64,000 bases of DNA from Chitinophagaceae bacterium LGM1 (GCA_018604165.1 CP075895.1:558001-622000), one strand, 5' to 3'; positions 34,857 to 43,829 are shown, numbered from the stretch's first letter. The notes: generated by a model not told the origin, from the letters alone. Translations and numbers: made by a program.

Positions 34857-35198
34857 TTATTCAATACGGTATTTGTCTGCCAGCTTTTTAGGGGCTACGG
34901 TGCAGTAGGCTACCGTCAATATATCTTGCAGCATTTCTTTGCGTATGGTTTGCAGGTTTACATGTGTCCACCCTTGCTTGCCCCAAGCATTGGGTACGGG
35001 GTAAACGACCATAGCATCGAACGTGCAGAAAACATCCTGGTCGGCGGCAGATAGCTTGATGGTCATGCGCTTTTCGGGTTCGTTCATAGTGGCAAATATC
35101 TTCTTCTTCACTCTAAAGGATGTCACCTCAAAATGCGGCTCTTCGGTTACTTCATCAAAACCCATAGCCATTTTGCGTGCGGTAGTGGTGGTTGGCAT
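34857..35198 (-). CDS. MmcQ/YjbR-family protein
   Basis: A 113-residue YjbR-like (MmcQ) protein with a CyaY-like fold. Recognised by FEVTSFRVKKKIFATMNEPE, the aspartate-rich middle, and a C-terminal GWTHVNLQTIRKEMLQDIL followed by a VAPKKLADKY helix. Some relatives bind DNA; the role is not established. It starts 4 nt after the upstream lipoprotein stop, so it is probably the second gene of an operon. Confidence 0.8.
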   Translation of the reverse strand: MPTTTTARKMAMGFDEVTEEPHFEVTSFRVKKKIFATMNEPEKRMTIKLSAADQDVFCTFDAMVVYPVPNAWGKQGWTHVNLQTIRKEMLQDILTVAYCTVAPKKLADKYRIE

Positions 35199-35202
35199 AG
35201 TG

Positions 35203-35700
35203 CTATTGCATTTTATAGAAGTGTACCGTATCTGAGTAAAACTTCGGATTGTTCATATTGCTAATGATGCGTTTCCTTAGTATGTCTGCAGATGTTATTT
35301 TATACATTGTGGTATCGCCCACCACAGCAGCTGTAAACTTCGACATATCTTCATTCGCCGATAATATTTTCAGGAAACCATATTGCTTTGCACCAACCTC
35401 TTCAAAATATGGTACGTTGATAAAGCGAACGCCGTTTATATCTGAAAAGTGCATATTAGATTCGTAGGTGGGGTTAGTGCCACCCCTGTTCCAGAAGCGT
35501 ATATGGTATTGGTGTGGGTAGTCTTTATGTGCAATATATACTTCGTAAAAATTATGACTGTTGGTATCTTCTTCAAACTGCCATCTGCCAATTATACGTG
35601 CATCAGTAGCCTTTGCATCAGGCGGTGCAATGGGGAAGTTGGCAGCATTGTCGCAGCCTGTCAATAGCACAATCATTATGCTTACAAGTATAGTTCTCAT
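35203..35700 (-). CDS. Lipoprotein of unknown function
   Basis: A 165-residue protein with a lipoprotein signal (MRTILVSIMIVLLTGC, Cys16). The mature part contains IIGRWQFEEDTNSHNFYEVYIAHKDYP, read in two pieces. This is similar in type to small lipocalin-like domains that start with a GxW motif. The ATG at 35698-35700 was chosen over a frame extending to 35775, since the signal peptide begins here. It lies just upstream of the YjbR gene. Confidence 0.6.
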   Translation of the reverse strand: MRTILVSIMIVLLTGCDNAANFPIAPPDAKATDARIIGRWQFEEDTNSHNFYEVYIAHKDYPHQYHIRFWNRGGTNPTYESNMHFSDINGVRFINVPYFEEVGAKQYGFLKILSANEDMSKFTAAVVGDTTMYKITSADILRKRIISNMNNPKFYSDTVHFYKMQ

Positions 35701-35777
35701 ATATGCTAATATATGAAATGTTATTGTGATTAATGTCTTTAGGAAACTCTTGACAATACAACTAAAGCTGTGCAATA

Positions 35778-35818
35778 CACCCTACAACTTTCTACTTACT
35801 ACTCACTACTTTCTACTA
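35778..35818 (-). repeat. Stop-rich AGTAGTAAGT-type tract after rlmN
   Basis: Reading on from the rlmN stop on the minus strand: TAGTAGAAAGTAGTGAGTAG then TAAGTAGAAAGTTGTAGG, with stops in all frames. It matches the tracts after pckA, fabH and fabG in both sequence type and position. Confidence 0.65.
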
Positions 35819-36862
35819 ACCCTTCCCATCCACATTTGCTAACTGGCCGCAAGCAGCATCTATGTCTTTGCCCCGGCTACGGCGCAGGCGGGCGTTTACA
35901 CGTTTGCTTTCAAGGTATGCCATAAAGCGGTCGGTAGTGTCCTCGTCCGGTTTGCTGAAGTCTGCTTTCTCTATGGTATTATATTCTATAATATTCACCA
36001 AGTCAACAGGTACACGGCGGTATAGTTTTATCAGTTCATCCGCGTCTTGCAGGCTGTCGTTGAATTTGTTGAACAGGATGTATTCAAACGTTATTTCGTT
36101 CTTCGTTTTTTGGTAAAAATAGTTCAGCGCATCTACCAAGTCTTCCAAGTTGCTGGTTTCGTTGATGGGCATTATCTCATCGCGCTTTTTATCGTTTGCT
36201 GCATGCAGGGATAGAGCCAGTTTAAAACGCACCTCATCATCACCCAGTTGGCGTATCATCTTGCTGATGCCGGCGGTAGATACCGTTATGCGGCGTGGGC
36301 TCATACCCAATCCATCGGGGGCAGGTGCGGTTATCTTGTCTATTGCTTTCAGCACATTGCGGTAGTTGAGCAGTGGCTCGCCCATACCCATAAATACGAT
36401 GTTGGTAATGCCTTTGCCAAAATGCTCCTCTGCTTGTGCATTGGCAAGCGTTACTTCGTCCACTATCTCGTCAAAATCCATATTGCGCTTGCGTGGCAGA
36501 AAACCCGTAGCGCAAAACTTACATGCAAGCGAGCAGCCCACTTGGCTGGATACACAAAGTGTGATGCGTTTTTCGGTAGGTATCAGTACACTTTCTACAA
36601 AATGCCCGTCGTGCAGCATCAGGCGGTTTTTAATAGTGCCATCGCTGCTATACTGGCTGTGGTGTGTTTTTACTTTGGGTATGTGGTAGGCAGCAGCCAG
36701 TTTTTCTCGCAGGGTTTTGGGCAGGTTGCTCATCTCATCTATACTACCTGCATGTTTTTGCCATATCCACTCATACACCTGCTTGCCCCTAAATTTGGGT
36801 TCGCCCATGCTAACCAACAGTGTTTCAAGGTCTTGCAAAGTGCAGTTGCGTATGTTTTTCAT
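35816..36862 (-). CDS. rlmN: Dual-specificity 23S rRNA/tRNA (adenine-C2) methyltransferase
   Basis: Radical SAM enzyme that methylates C2 of A2503 in 23S rRNA and A37 in tRNAs. The 348-residue chain has the iron-sulfur cluster motif CX3CX2C (Cys110, Cys114, Cys117 in GCSLACKFCATGF), and GMGEPLLNYRNVLKAI for SAM binding. The mechanistic C-terminal cysteine is Cys338 in DIDAACGQLA. The start is an ATG only 5 nt after a perfect -7 box, so the message may be leaderless. It is monocistronic. Confidence 0.97.
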   Translation of the reverse strand: MKNIRNCTLQDLETLLVSMGEPKFRGKQVYEWIWQKHAGSIDEMSNLPKTLREKLAAAYHIPKVKTHHSQYSSDGTIKNRLMLHDGHFVESVLIPTEKRITLCVSSQVGCSLACKFCATGFLPRKRNMDFDEIVDEVTLANAQAEEHFGKGITNIVFMGMGEPLLNYRNVLKAIDKITAPAPDGLGMSPRRITVSTAGISKMIRQLGDDEVRFKLALSLHAANDKKRDEIMPINETSNLEDLVDALNYFYQKTKNEITFEYILFNKFNDSLQDADELIKLYRRVPVDLVNIIEYNTIEKADFSKPDEDTTDRFMAYLESKRVNARLRRSRGKDIDAACGQLANVDGKG

Positions 36863-36867
36863 ATATG

Positions 36868-36875
36868 CAAAGGTA
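36868..36875 (-). promoter_or_regulatory. TAnnTTTG -7 element for rlmN
   Basis: The minus strand reads TACCTTTG followed by CATAT and then the ATG at 36862. It is the clearest candidate for a leaderless transcript in the window. Confidence 0.7.
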
Positions 36876-36996
36876 CGCTATGGCTGGTAAATGGGTTGAT
36901 ACCTCATTACCAGAAGATTAAACTTTATTAAAAATGACATAAGGGACTATAAGTTCCACAAAATATTTTCTACATTTCGGGCAAACATTATGCAAT

Positions 36997-38007
36997 ATGA
37001 AAAAAGTATTACGTTTTCTCGGGATACTCGTCCTGATTTTAATTGTAGGTTTCCTGGTACTGTGTATGGCAACGCCCGCAGAGTTTACAATGGAACGCTC
37101 AACAACCATCAACGCACCCAAAGCTGTGGTGTGGGAACAGATGGTGAAATTCAGCAACTGGACTAACTGGAGCCCATGGGAAGAACAAGACAGTACCATG
37201 AAGTGGGATGTGAGTGGCACGGATGGTGAAGTAGGTAGCGTGTACCATTGGGTAGGTAACGACAATATATCTGGTGAAGGTAAGATTACCAATACAGGCG
37301 TTACAGATGGCAAAATGACCTATGGTATGCAATTCATGAAACCATTTGAAGGTACATCTGACGGCTTTGTGCAGGTAGAAGAAAAGGATGGTAAAGTAGT
37401 AGCTACATGGCATTTTCATGAAACAATGGGCTTTATATGGCGTGGAATGGGTGCGCTGATGGGTATGAAAGGTATGATGCAGAAAAGCTTCGACCGTGGG
37501 TTGGAACTGCTTAAAACCTACAGCGAAGCACATGCCAATGATGCTGTTGGTGGTGGTTCTTTCAACATAGAAGAAACACAGTTTGCAGCACATACTTATG
37601 CAGGTGTGCGTCAAGTAATAAAGTGGGCAGATATGATGGCGTTTTATGACAAGACTTATGCAGACATGGGTAAGAAATTAGGCAGCCGTATTGCAGGTCC
37701 ACCATCAGACATTGTATATAAATGGGACGAAGCCAATCAACAGGCAGATATGCACGTAGGCTTTCCTGTGGCAGATAACAAACCCGTAGAGGGCGGTACG
37801 ATAGTAGAAGTAGCAGCCAGCCCCGCGTACATGATAAAATATACAGGTGGCTACAGTGGTAGTGCCAACGCACACGTAGCACTGGGCGAGCATATGGGCA
37901 AAAGTGGTAAGAAAATGGGCTTGGTGATAGAAGAATACATCAAAGGCCCGGGCGATACAAAGGATAGTAACCAGTATGTAACCAACATCTACTACCTGTA
38001 TCAGTAA
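36997..38007 (+). CDS. SRPBCC domain protein with GyrI-like effector-binding domain
   Basis: A 336-residue protein with an N-terminal membrane anchor (about 5-24, FLGILVLILIVGFLVLCMA). A polyketide cyclase/START-like SRPBCC domain follows (about 28-175, ERSTTINAPKAVVWEQMVKFSNWTNWSPW). The C-terminal half (about 190-336) is GyrI-like (effector-binding), with GGTIVEVAASPAYMIKYTGGYSG-type strands. Both domains form hydrophobic ligand pockets. The ligand is unknown. An imperfect -7 box (TACATTTC, 36971-36978) lies upstream. Confidence 0.8.
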   Translation: MKKVLRFLGILVLILIVGFLVLCMATPAEFTMERSTTINAPKAVVWEQMVKFSNWTNWSPWEEQDSTMKWDVSGTDGEVGSVYHWVGNDNISGEGKITNTGVTDGKMTYGMQFMKPFEGTSDGFVQVEEKDGKVVATWHFHETMGFIWRGMGALMGMKGMMQKSFDRGLELLKTYSEAHANDAVGGGSFNIEETQFAAHTYAGVRQVIKWADMMAFYDKTYADMGKKLGSRIAGPPSDIVYKWDEANQQADMHVGFPVADNKPVEGGTIVEVAASPAYMIKYTGGYSGSANAHVALGEHMGKSGKKMGLVIEEYIKGPGDTKDSNQYVTNIYYLYQ

Positions 38008-38036
38008 TCTGTTTTTTCGACCAACCAATTAATACA

Positions 38037-38068
38037 AGCCGCGTGTACCCAGTATGCGCGGTTTTTTT
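38037..38068 (+). terminator. Probable terminator after the SRPBCC-GyrI gene
   Basis: A short GC stem (CCGCG with CGCGG) with a 13-nt loop, followed by seven T, 30 nt after the stop. Confidence 0.6.
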
Positions 38069-38091
38069 TAACTACTCTAAAATAACATGAC

Positions 38092-38526
38092 ATGGTAGAT
38101 GTTGTAACTGATATTGTTATCGGCAAGCCATTGGCAGAAGTAGCAGCCTATGCTGCCAACCCCGATAATGCACCCGTATGGTATGTCAACATCAAGTCGG
38201 CAATATGGAAAACACCTAAGCCGCTTGCGGTAGGTACGCTTGTAGATTTTACGGCGCACTTTCTTGGGCGCAAGCTGGCTTATACTTATGAGATTACCGA
38301 ATACATACCGAATGAAAAGCTGGTGATGCAAACAGCGCAAGGACCCTTCCCCATGCGTACTACTTATACATGGGAAGCGATAAATAATACAAGTACCCTG
38401 ATGACACTACGCAACACAGGCGAGCCGAAAGGTTTTTCAAAACTGTTCAGTCCCTTTATGGCAGCTATGATGCGCAAAGCAAATATGAAAGACCTGCAAA
38501 TGCTAAAACAAATACTGGAGAAATAG
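38092..38526 (+). CDS. SRPBCC family protein
   Basis: A 144-residue single-domain SRPBCC (START-like) protein. Features are [60 protein letters not shown] and a long C-terminal helix ([20 protein letters not shown]), the usual helix-grip layout. It is predicted cytosolic and to bind a small hydrophobic ligand. The ligand is unknown. Confidence 0.8.
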   Translation: MVDVVTDIVIGKPLAEVAAYAANPDNAPVWYVNIKSAIWKTPKPLAVGTLVDFTAHFLGRKLAYTYEITEYIPNEKLVMQTAQGPFPMRTTYTWEAINNTSTLMTLRNTGEPKGFSKLFSPFMAAMMRKANMKDLQMLKQILEK

Positions 38527-38625
38527 TGCCATTATTTTCTTCATAAAATTGTCATTTCCTGTATTTGTCGTCTACAATACATAATGTAGTAACGGCATAA
38601 ATTATATTAGCTAATAATCGCAGAT

Positions 38626-39537
38626 ATGAAAAGGTTTTACATCCTGTTAATGTGGTTAGTAAGTATAGGTAACAGCTATGCGCAAGGCTGTGCCGATGCC
38701 GGCTTTTGCAGTGTTGGTGCTATGCAGCATGGCAAGCAGAAAGAAGATACACTACATAACAGTGTAGGGTTTTCGGCAGCAGTAGCCAGTGGCGAAAAAC
38801 TGTCTTGGGTTATAAGCCCGCAATTAGAAATAAAAACTTTTTTAGATAGGAGAAGTTACCTTGAAGTAAAGTTGCCATTGCAAGTAGTTACCGGCAATCT
38901 GGGTAGTAATTACGGCATAGGCGACCTGATAAGCACCTACACACACCGCATCAAAACCCGTAAGGCAGACAGGCAATTATATTATACCATCGGTGCGCGT
39001 ATAGGGCTTAGTAATGCAGACGACCAAATAAATGGCAAGCCATTGCCTATGGCATACCAAATAGGCTTGGGTACTACAGACATAATACTGGGCGTAAATA
39101 CTAATATAGGTAAGTATATAGTGCTTGCCGCTGGTGTGCAGCAGCCACTGCTGCAATACAATCGCAATGAGTACCATACTACCGAAAACAGAGATAGCAT
39201 TGAAACGGCATATTTTTCGTCTCGAAAGCTACGCCGTGCAGGTGATGCTTTGCTGCGTGTAGAAGCTAAAAAAGATTGGAAGCGCAGTGGCATACATGGT
39301 GGCCCTTTGGTACTATACCACCTTGCCAACGACAAGAGCACATTGGCTAACGGCACAGAAATAACATTACAAAACAGTGCAGGGTTTACAGTCAACATCA
39401 ACCTCGGGTTCTATTATCGTACAGATAGCTGGATTTTTGATTTTACCATTGCAGGCCCAGTATATGCCCGTGAAAACCGACCAGACGGGCTGACACGTAA
39501 TGCCATCGTCATACCAAGGCTTACGTTTAATTTGTAA
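38626..39537 (+). CDS. Outer-membrane beta-barrel-like protein
   Basis: A 303-residue exported protein with a signal peptide (to about residue 19, IGNSYAQ). The conserved Bacteroidota opening QGCADAGFCSVGAMQ has two Cys residues. About ten or more amphipathic strands follow, ending LTFNL with a terminal hydrophobic residue, as expected of a barrel. Barrel proteins with this start are found across Bacteroidota without assigned function. No neighbour suggests a substrate. Confidence 0.65.
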   Translation: MKRFYILLMWLVSIGNSYAQGCADAGFCSVGAMQHGKQKEDTLHNSVGFSAAVASGEKLSWVISPQLEIKTFLDRRSYLEVKLPLQVVTGNLGSNYGIGDLISTYTHRIKTRKADRQLYYTIGARIGLSNADDQINGKPLPMAYQIGLGTTDIILGVNTNIGKYIVLAAGVQQPLLQYNRNEYHTTENRDSIETAYFSSRKLRRAGDALLRVEAKKDWKRSGIHGGPLVLYHLANDKSTLANGTEITLQNSAGFTVNINLGFYYRTDSWIFDFTIAGPVYARENRPDGLTRNAIVIPRLTFNL

Positions 39538-39559
39538 CGAGTGTATAAAATATAAGCAA

Positions 39560-39590
39560 TAAAAAAGCCCCGCAATATGCGAGGCTCTGA
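39560..39590 (-). terminator. Terminator of fabH
   Basis: In the minus-strand transcript, GCCTCGC, a 5-nt loop and GCGGGGC (one G-T pair) are followed by six U. It lies about 50 nt after the fabH stop. Confidence 0.8.
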
Positions 39591-39596
39591 TATCTT

Positions 39597-39642
39597 AACT
39601 TAGTACTTTATACTTATCACTTACTACTAATTACTCTCTACT
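39597..39642 (-). repeat. Stop-rich AGTAGTAAGT-type tract after fabH
   Basis: The minus strand after the fabH stop reads AGAGAGTAATTAGTAGTAAG-type units, then GTGATAAGTATAAAGTACTAAG, with many stop codons. It runs up to the terminator. Confidence 0.65.
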
Positions 39643-40654
39643 TCAAGCTATAAGCAGCCCCATCATACGCCCACCTGATGTAGGTAGCACCCCATGTAAA
39701 GCCACCACCAAATGCTGCGAGGACGATGTTGTCACCTTTCTTCAGTTGCTTTTCATAGTCCCAAAGGCAGAGGGGTAGTGTACCGTTGGTGGTATTGCCG
39801 TAGCGTTCTATGTTTATCATTACCTTCTCTATAGGCAGCCCCATACGCTCGTAAGTAGCAGCTATAATGCGCAGGTTTGCCTGATGCGGTACAAGCCATT
39901 GTATATCGTCTGCCACAAGGCTGTTGCGCTCCATTATCTGTGCGGCAACATCTGCCATATTCTTCACCGCAAACTTAAAAACCGTTTGCCCTTCCTGATA
40001 CACAAAATGCTCTTTGTTCATTACTGTTTCAACCGTAGCAGGTTTTACAGAGCCGCCTGCTTTCTGGTGCAGGTGTGCACGGCCAGCCCCATCACTACGC
40101 AGTACGCTGTCTATCAGTCCGTAGCCATCGGTATCGGGCTCCAGCAATACAGCACCGCCACCATCACCAAATATGATGCAGGTAGTACGGTCTTCGTAGT
40201 TCAGTATCGAGCTCATTTTATCAACACCTACTACTATTACTTTTTTGTATGTGCCATTGGCTATAAACTGCGCACCTGTGGTAAGCGCAAACAAAAAGCC
40301 GCTACAGGCGGCATTCACATCATACCCGAAGGCATTCTTCAAACCAGCTTTATCGCATATCACATTCGCCGTTGCGGGAAACTGAAAATCGGGCGTTGTA
40401 GTAGCGCATATCAGCAGTTCTATATCATCGGCAGTAACATCGGGGCGTTTCCTGAATATTTCTTTTACCGCTTCGGTAGCCATATCGCTGCTGCCCTTGC
40501 CTTCACCCTTCAGCATACGGCGTTCTTTGATGCCTGTACGGGTGGTTATCCACTCATCGGTAGTATCAACTATCGTCTCCAGTTCTTTATTCGTCATTAC
40601 GTAGTCGGGTATATACCCGCCCACCGCTGTAATAGCAGCCGTTATCTTCTGCAT
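39638..40654 (-). CDS. fabH: Beta-ketoacyl-ACP synthase III
   Basis: Starts fatty-acid elongation by condensing acetyl-CoA with malonyl-ACP in the cytosol. The 338-residue chain has the full Cys-His-Asn triad: Cys117 in NAACSGF, His257 in VPHQANLRI and Asn287 in RYGNTTNGTLP. The C-terminal GGGFTWGATYIRW is typical. The nearby fabG is on the same strand but has its own promoter. A TAACTTTG box at 40675-40682 serves fabH. Confidence 0.97.
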   Translation of the reverse strand: MQKITAAITAVGGYIPDYVMTNKELETIVDTTDEWITTRTGIKERRMLKGEGKGSSDMATEAVKEIFRKRPDVTADDIELLICATTTPDFQFPATANVICDKAGLKNAFGYDVNAACSGFLFALTTGAQFIANGTYKKVIVVGVDKMSSILNYEDRTTCIIFGDGGGAVLLEPDTDGYGLIDSVLRSDGAGRAHLHQKAGGSVKPATVETVMNKEHFVYQEGQTVFKFAVKNMADVAAQIMERNSLVADDIQWLVPHQANLRIIAATYERMGLPIEKVMINIERYGNTTNGTLPLCLWDYEKQLKKGDNIVLAAFGGGFTWGATYIRWAYDGAAYSLK

Positions 40655-40674
40655 TAAAAAATCTTTATGAATTG

Positions 40675-40682
40675 CAAAGTTA
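40675..40682 (-). promoter_or_regulatory. TAnnTTTG -7 element for fabH
   Basis: The minus strand reads TAACTTTG followed by CAATT, 20 nt before the ATG at 40654. Confidence 0.6.
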
Positions 40683-40780
40683 GTTGAAATTAGTAGTAAG
40701 TAGATAGTAACAAGTAGTAAGCTGTAGATAGATAAATATGATAATTATGCATCCTCAACAATTGCAGATAAGCAGTTTCA

Positions 40781-40825
40781 CCATTCAACTTTCTACTTTA
40801 TACTTTCTACTTAATACTTCGTTTA
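40781..40825 (-). repeat. Stop-rich AGTAGTAAGT-type tract after fabG
   Basis: The minus strand after the fabG stop reads GAAGTATTAAGTAGAAAGTA then TAAAGTAGAAAGTTGAATGG, with stops in all frames. A related plus-orientation stretch (TTAGTAGTAAGTAGATAGTA) sits at 40690-40735 between fabG and fabH. Confidence 0.6.
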
Positions 40826-41569
40826 TGTACTCATTGCCCCACAGGCGTTTATTACCTGTCCGCTTACATAGCTGCTCATATCGCTGGCAAGGAACAGGGC
40901 TACGTTGGCTATCTCTTCGGGCTTGCCGAAGCGTGCCATAGGTATTTGCTGAAACCATTTTTCAGCACCGCCGTCTTGCAGGTAGTGTGTCATGTCTGTT
41001 TCTATAAAGCCCGGTGCTATGGCATTGCAGCGTATGTTGCGGCTGCCCAGCTCTTGTGCTATACTTTTGGTAAAGCCAATAATACCCGCTTTGGATGCCG
41101 CATAACTGCTCTGCCCGCCATTGCCCTCTACACCCACTATACTGCTCATATTGATGATGCTGCCCGTACGTGCTTTCATCATGGGCTTTATCACCTGACG
41201 GGTGAGGTTATAGACAGATTTCAGGTTGGCTTGTATCACATCGTCCCACTGTTCAGGGGTTAGGCGTAGCAGCAGGTTGTCTTTAGAGATGCCTGCATTG
41301 TTAACACATATATCTATCGTACCGAAGTCTTTCAATACATCATTGCCCAATTGTTCGGCGGCTGCATAGTCGCCCGCGTTGCTTTTATAGGCTTTGGCAT
41401 TTACACCGTAGCTTTTCAGTTTAGCCTCTAATGCCTGCGCTTTCTCGTCGCTGCTTAGGTAGGTGAACGCCACATGCGCACCATGCTCTGCAAACTTTAC
41501 GGCGATAGCCTCACCTATACCTCGGCTTGCACCCGTTACCAGGGCTACCTTATTTTCTAATAGTTTCAT
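40823..41569 (-). CDS. fabG: 3-oxoacyl-ACP reductase (SDR family)
   Basis: NADPH-dependent reductase of the fatty-acid elongation cycle. The 248-residue classical SDR has the cofactor motif TGASRGIG (12-19), NNAG (90-93), a catalytic Ser near 142-143 (NMSSIVG), and Tyr156 and Lys160 (SSYAASKAG). The assignment as FabG rather than another SDR rests on the closeness to FabG sequences and the neighbouring fabH. It has its own -7-like box. Confidence 0.9.
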   Translation of the reverse strand: MKLLENKVALVTGASRGIGEAIAVKFAEHGAHVAFTYLSSDEKAQALEAKLKSYGVNAKAYKSNAGDYAAAEQLGNDVLKDFGTIDICVNNAGISKDNLLLRLTPEQWDDVIQANLKSVYNLTRQVIKPMMKARTGSIINMSSIVGVEGNGGQSSYAASKAGIIGFTKSIAQELGSRNIRCNAIAPGFIETDMTHYLQDGGAEKWFQQIPMARFGKPEEIANVALFLASDMSSYVSGQVINACGAMST

Positions 41570-41593
41570 CAGAAAGTAGTGGATTTGTGGGGA

Positions 41594-41601
41594 CTAAAGT
41601 A
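41594..41601 (-). promoter_or_regulatory. -7-like element (TACTTTAG) for fabG
   Basis: 24 nt upstream of the fabG ATG; one base off the consensus. Confidence 0.45.
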
Positions 41602-41706
41602 ATAAAATATAGTGGATTGACAGAGAGGTAGCAAGCATTTGTATGAATGATAGTTTACAGCCAATACACACCTCACTTCTTGTTAATAATGAGTTATTAA
41701 CGTATA

Positions 41707-42915
41707 ATGAATTGTACTATAAGATTTGAATTATTAGCATTGCAGGGTACTAATTTGAAACAGCTGATGCCCACACAAACAGATGGGTTGAAAATAAACT
41801 GGCGTATCATCAATGCGATGCGTGGTATTGCCGCTTTGGGGGTGGTGCTAAACCATGCCCGTGGATGGCTCTTTACCAACGATAGTATATATGCCACCCA
41901 AGTACATGGCAAAGAAAGCTGGGCTTGGTGGGAAAGGCTGATGATAGACTGTATGCAAATGACCAGCTTGGGGGCAGAGTTCGTTATCATGTTCTTTCTG
42001 TTATCGGGGTTTTCTATAGCGCATAGTGTGAAGAACAGCAGCAGTATTTGGGGTTTTCTGAAACGCAGGGCAATACGCCTGTACCCCACTTATATAGCTG
42101 GTTTGTTTTGGGCTTTTCTGGCGTTTAACGCCGCGAGGCTGTTTGCACCACAGGCTTTTTACGATGGCATACAGGGCTACCCACCCATCTTGGCAGACTA
42201 TCAGGCTTTTGCAGGGTTGGCAAACATACTATGGTCGCTGGTGTATGTGCATGAACATAACTATCTGACACACCAATACTGGTCGCTACCGTTAGAGGTG
42301 ATATTTTACCTGCTTGCCCCGTGGCTTATAAAGTATTGGCGTATCTGGGCGGTACTATCTTTAGCAGGCATCGTACTTGGTGTGCGCCTTACGGGTATTT
42401 ATTTTCATGAAGAGGATGATTTCAATTCCATCCTGCTGTTTGTGTACGACTACAGTGCTTTCTTTTTGGTGGGTGTGTTGCTCTATAATTACAGAGAGAA
42501 GCTGGTGCAATTATTCCCTGTGGGCAAATGGGCGTTTTACATTATCACTCTTGTAGCGTTTGTACTATTTGTATGGGTAAAGGGACATCTGTTTCATGAA
42601 GTATCTAACAAGGTAACGGCTGTAATATCCGTAGTGTTTACCACATGGCTGCTGTTTGGTGCTATGCGGCATGGGGTAGTAGTAGGCTGGCTCGACAAGT
42701 TGGGGCATTACAGTTACACACTCTATGTAACACACCTTGCCAGCATCTTCTGTGTAAAAATCATCAGCTACCGTATGGGTTGGGGTTTTTATAGTATCAA
42801 CAATCTGTTTGTATGGATGCTGGGTGTGGTAGCATCTGTAGCCATAGCCTACCTGCTATACCTTTTAGCCGAACGCCCCAGCATACGCTGGCTGCAAAAA
42901 ATGCGGATGGGGTGA
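41707..42915 (+). CDS. Acyltransferase family 3 membrane protein
   Basis: A 402-residue integral membrane O-acyltransferase of the Acyltransferase_3 (OafA-like) type. It has about ten membrane segments, the early MRGIAALGVVLNHARGWLF holding the conserved Arg and His, FVIMFFLLSGFSIAHS, RRAIRLYPTY and a mid-chain YWSLPLEVIFYLLAP. Such enzymes acetylate or acylate surface polysaccharides or lipids. The acceptor is unknown. Two starts are possible: the ATG at 41707, or the ATG at 41767 (MPTQTDGLKINWR) just before the domain. The second is closer to the usual length before the first helix. Confidence 0.85.
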   Translation: MNCTIRFELLALQGTNLKQLMPTQTDGLKINWRIINAMRGIAALGVVLNHARGWLFTNDSIYATQVHGKESWAWWERLMIDCMQMTSLGAEFVIMFFLLSGFSIAHSVKNSSSIWGFLKRRAIRLYPTYIAGLFWAFLAFNAARLFAPQAFYDGIQGYPPILADYQAFAGLANILWSLVYVHEHNYLTHQYWSLPLEVIFYLLAPWLIKYWRIWAVLSLAGIVLGVRLTGIYFHEEDDFNSILLFVYDYSAFFLVGVLLYNYREKLVQLFPVGKWAFYIITLVAFVLFVWVKGHLFHEVSNKVTAVISVVFTTWLLFGAMRHGVVVGWLDKLGHYSYTLYVTHLASIFCVKIISYRMGWGFYSINNLFVWMLGVVASVAIAYLLYLLAERPSIRWLQKMRMG

Positions 42916-42932
42916 TTGCACACATTACATAG

Positions 42933-42975
42933 CACATCCCCCTGATACTGCTGCACGCAGTATCGTCCCCCTTCA
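42933..42975 (-). repeat. REP-like GC-rich repeat, inverted copy
   Basis: Read on the minus strand it begins TTCCCCCTTTGAAGGGGGAC, then a stem-loop (GATACTGC-type arms), then GGGGGATGTG. It has the same frame as the copies at 43035-43084 and 47919-47971 but a different central stem. Confidence 0.75.
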
Positions 42976-43034
42976 AAGGGGGAATATGGCATTTCCCCTT
43001 TGAGGGTTGTTGATATGTGTAAATCGGAACGTGT

Positions 43035-43084
43035 TATTCCCCCTTTGAAGGGGGGGCCGCAGGCGGGGGATGTACACTCGCGAA
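43035..43084 (+). repeat. REP-like GC-rich repeat, left direct copy
   Basis: ATTCCCCCTTTGAAGGGGGG, then CCGCAGGCGGGGGATGT and ACACTCGCGAA. It is almost identical to the copy at 47919-47971, in the same orientation, 4.8 kb away. Together with the inverted copy it forms a GC-rich patch between two genes. Confidence 0.8.
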
Positions 43085-43096
43085 TGAAGAAAACCA

Positions 43097-43747
43097 CTAA
43101 CCTATGCGCGATGTAGTAGTTCTGCTGAACCTGTATGCACCCTTGCCAGTGCGCAAGCCATCTATAGCGTTTAGTTTGGCGTTGTATTTTTCGGCGGTTG
43201 CGCCTTTTAGTTTTTTACCGTTTATGCGTATGGCATCACCTTTCCATACCATGCGCATATTGTTGGCATCTTTTATCAAACCCTCGGCAGCCATTTCTCC
43301 TATAACCTGCCAGTAGCGTTCAGAGGTTGCTTGTTGTTTTTCTCTGGCAGCTTCGTCTCTAACTGCTGTGCGGTAACTACCTTCTTCATCCAGTAAAGCG
43401 TCTACATTTAGTTTGTCTGACATTACAGAAAAGCTGGCATCAGGATGCTCTGTTTTAGCCAACAATGTTTTCATCTTTTCTGCATACTGTGTATTGTAAG
43501 GCTCGGGCAGTGCTTTGTTGTTGATGGTTACTACACCTTTGGCATAGCTATATGCAAAGCCTTTTTCGGGTTCAATAAAACCATCGCGTAGTGCATCCGC
43601 CAATATGTAGTAGGTATTGCCTGATGCATACATCTCGTTGCTGATGTTGGTTAAAGTTGTCGCATCGGGCTTGTTGCCTGCGTAGCTGCATAGTGGCAGC
43701 ATTAAAACAATAAGCAGGCTTTTGAAAATACGTGTTACAGGTATCAT
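43097..43747 (-). CDS. Secreted protein with two BlaR1-tail-like repeats (paralogue A)
   Basis: A 216-residue exported protein (signal peptide to about residue 23, CSYAG). Two copies of a roughly 45-residue motif are visible. The first (about 49-95) has LADALRDGFIEPEKG ... INNKALPEPYNTQY. The second (about 145-195) has IGEMAAEGLIKDANN ... INGKKLKGATAEKY. Each reads: helix, DG(F/L)I, strand pair, IN-K, Y. The motif resembles the extracellular tail repeats of Bacteroidota M56/BlaR1-like proteins. It is clearly related to the gene at 46938 (both begin MIPV and share DATLT..SN..Y..GN..Y). Function unknown. Confidence 0.65.
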   Translation of the reverse strand: MIPVTRIFKSLLIVLMLPLCSYAGNKPDATTLTNISNEMYASGNTYYILADALRDGFIEPEKGFAYSYAKGVVTINNKALPEPYNTQYAEKMKTLLAKTEHPDASFSVMSDKLNVDALLDEEGSYRTAVRDEAAREKQQATSERYWQVIGEMAAEGLIKDANNMRMVWKGDAIRINGKKLKGATAEKYNAKLNAIDGLRTGKGAYRFSRTTTSRIG

Positions 43748-43829
43748 AGTCGTTGCGTGTTTATACGAATATAAGAAAAAAGTAAGGCTACAGATGCTGA
43801 TTAAAAAGATTTAATCTCTAAGCTGCTTC

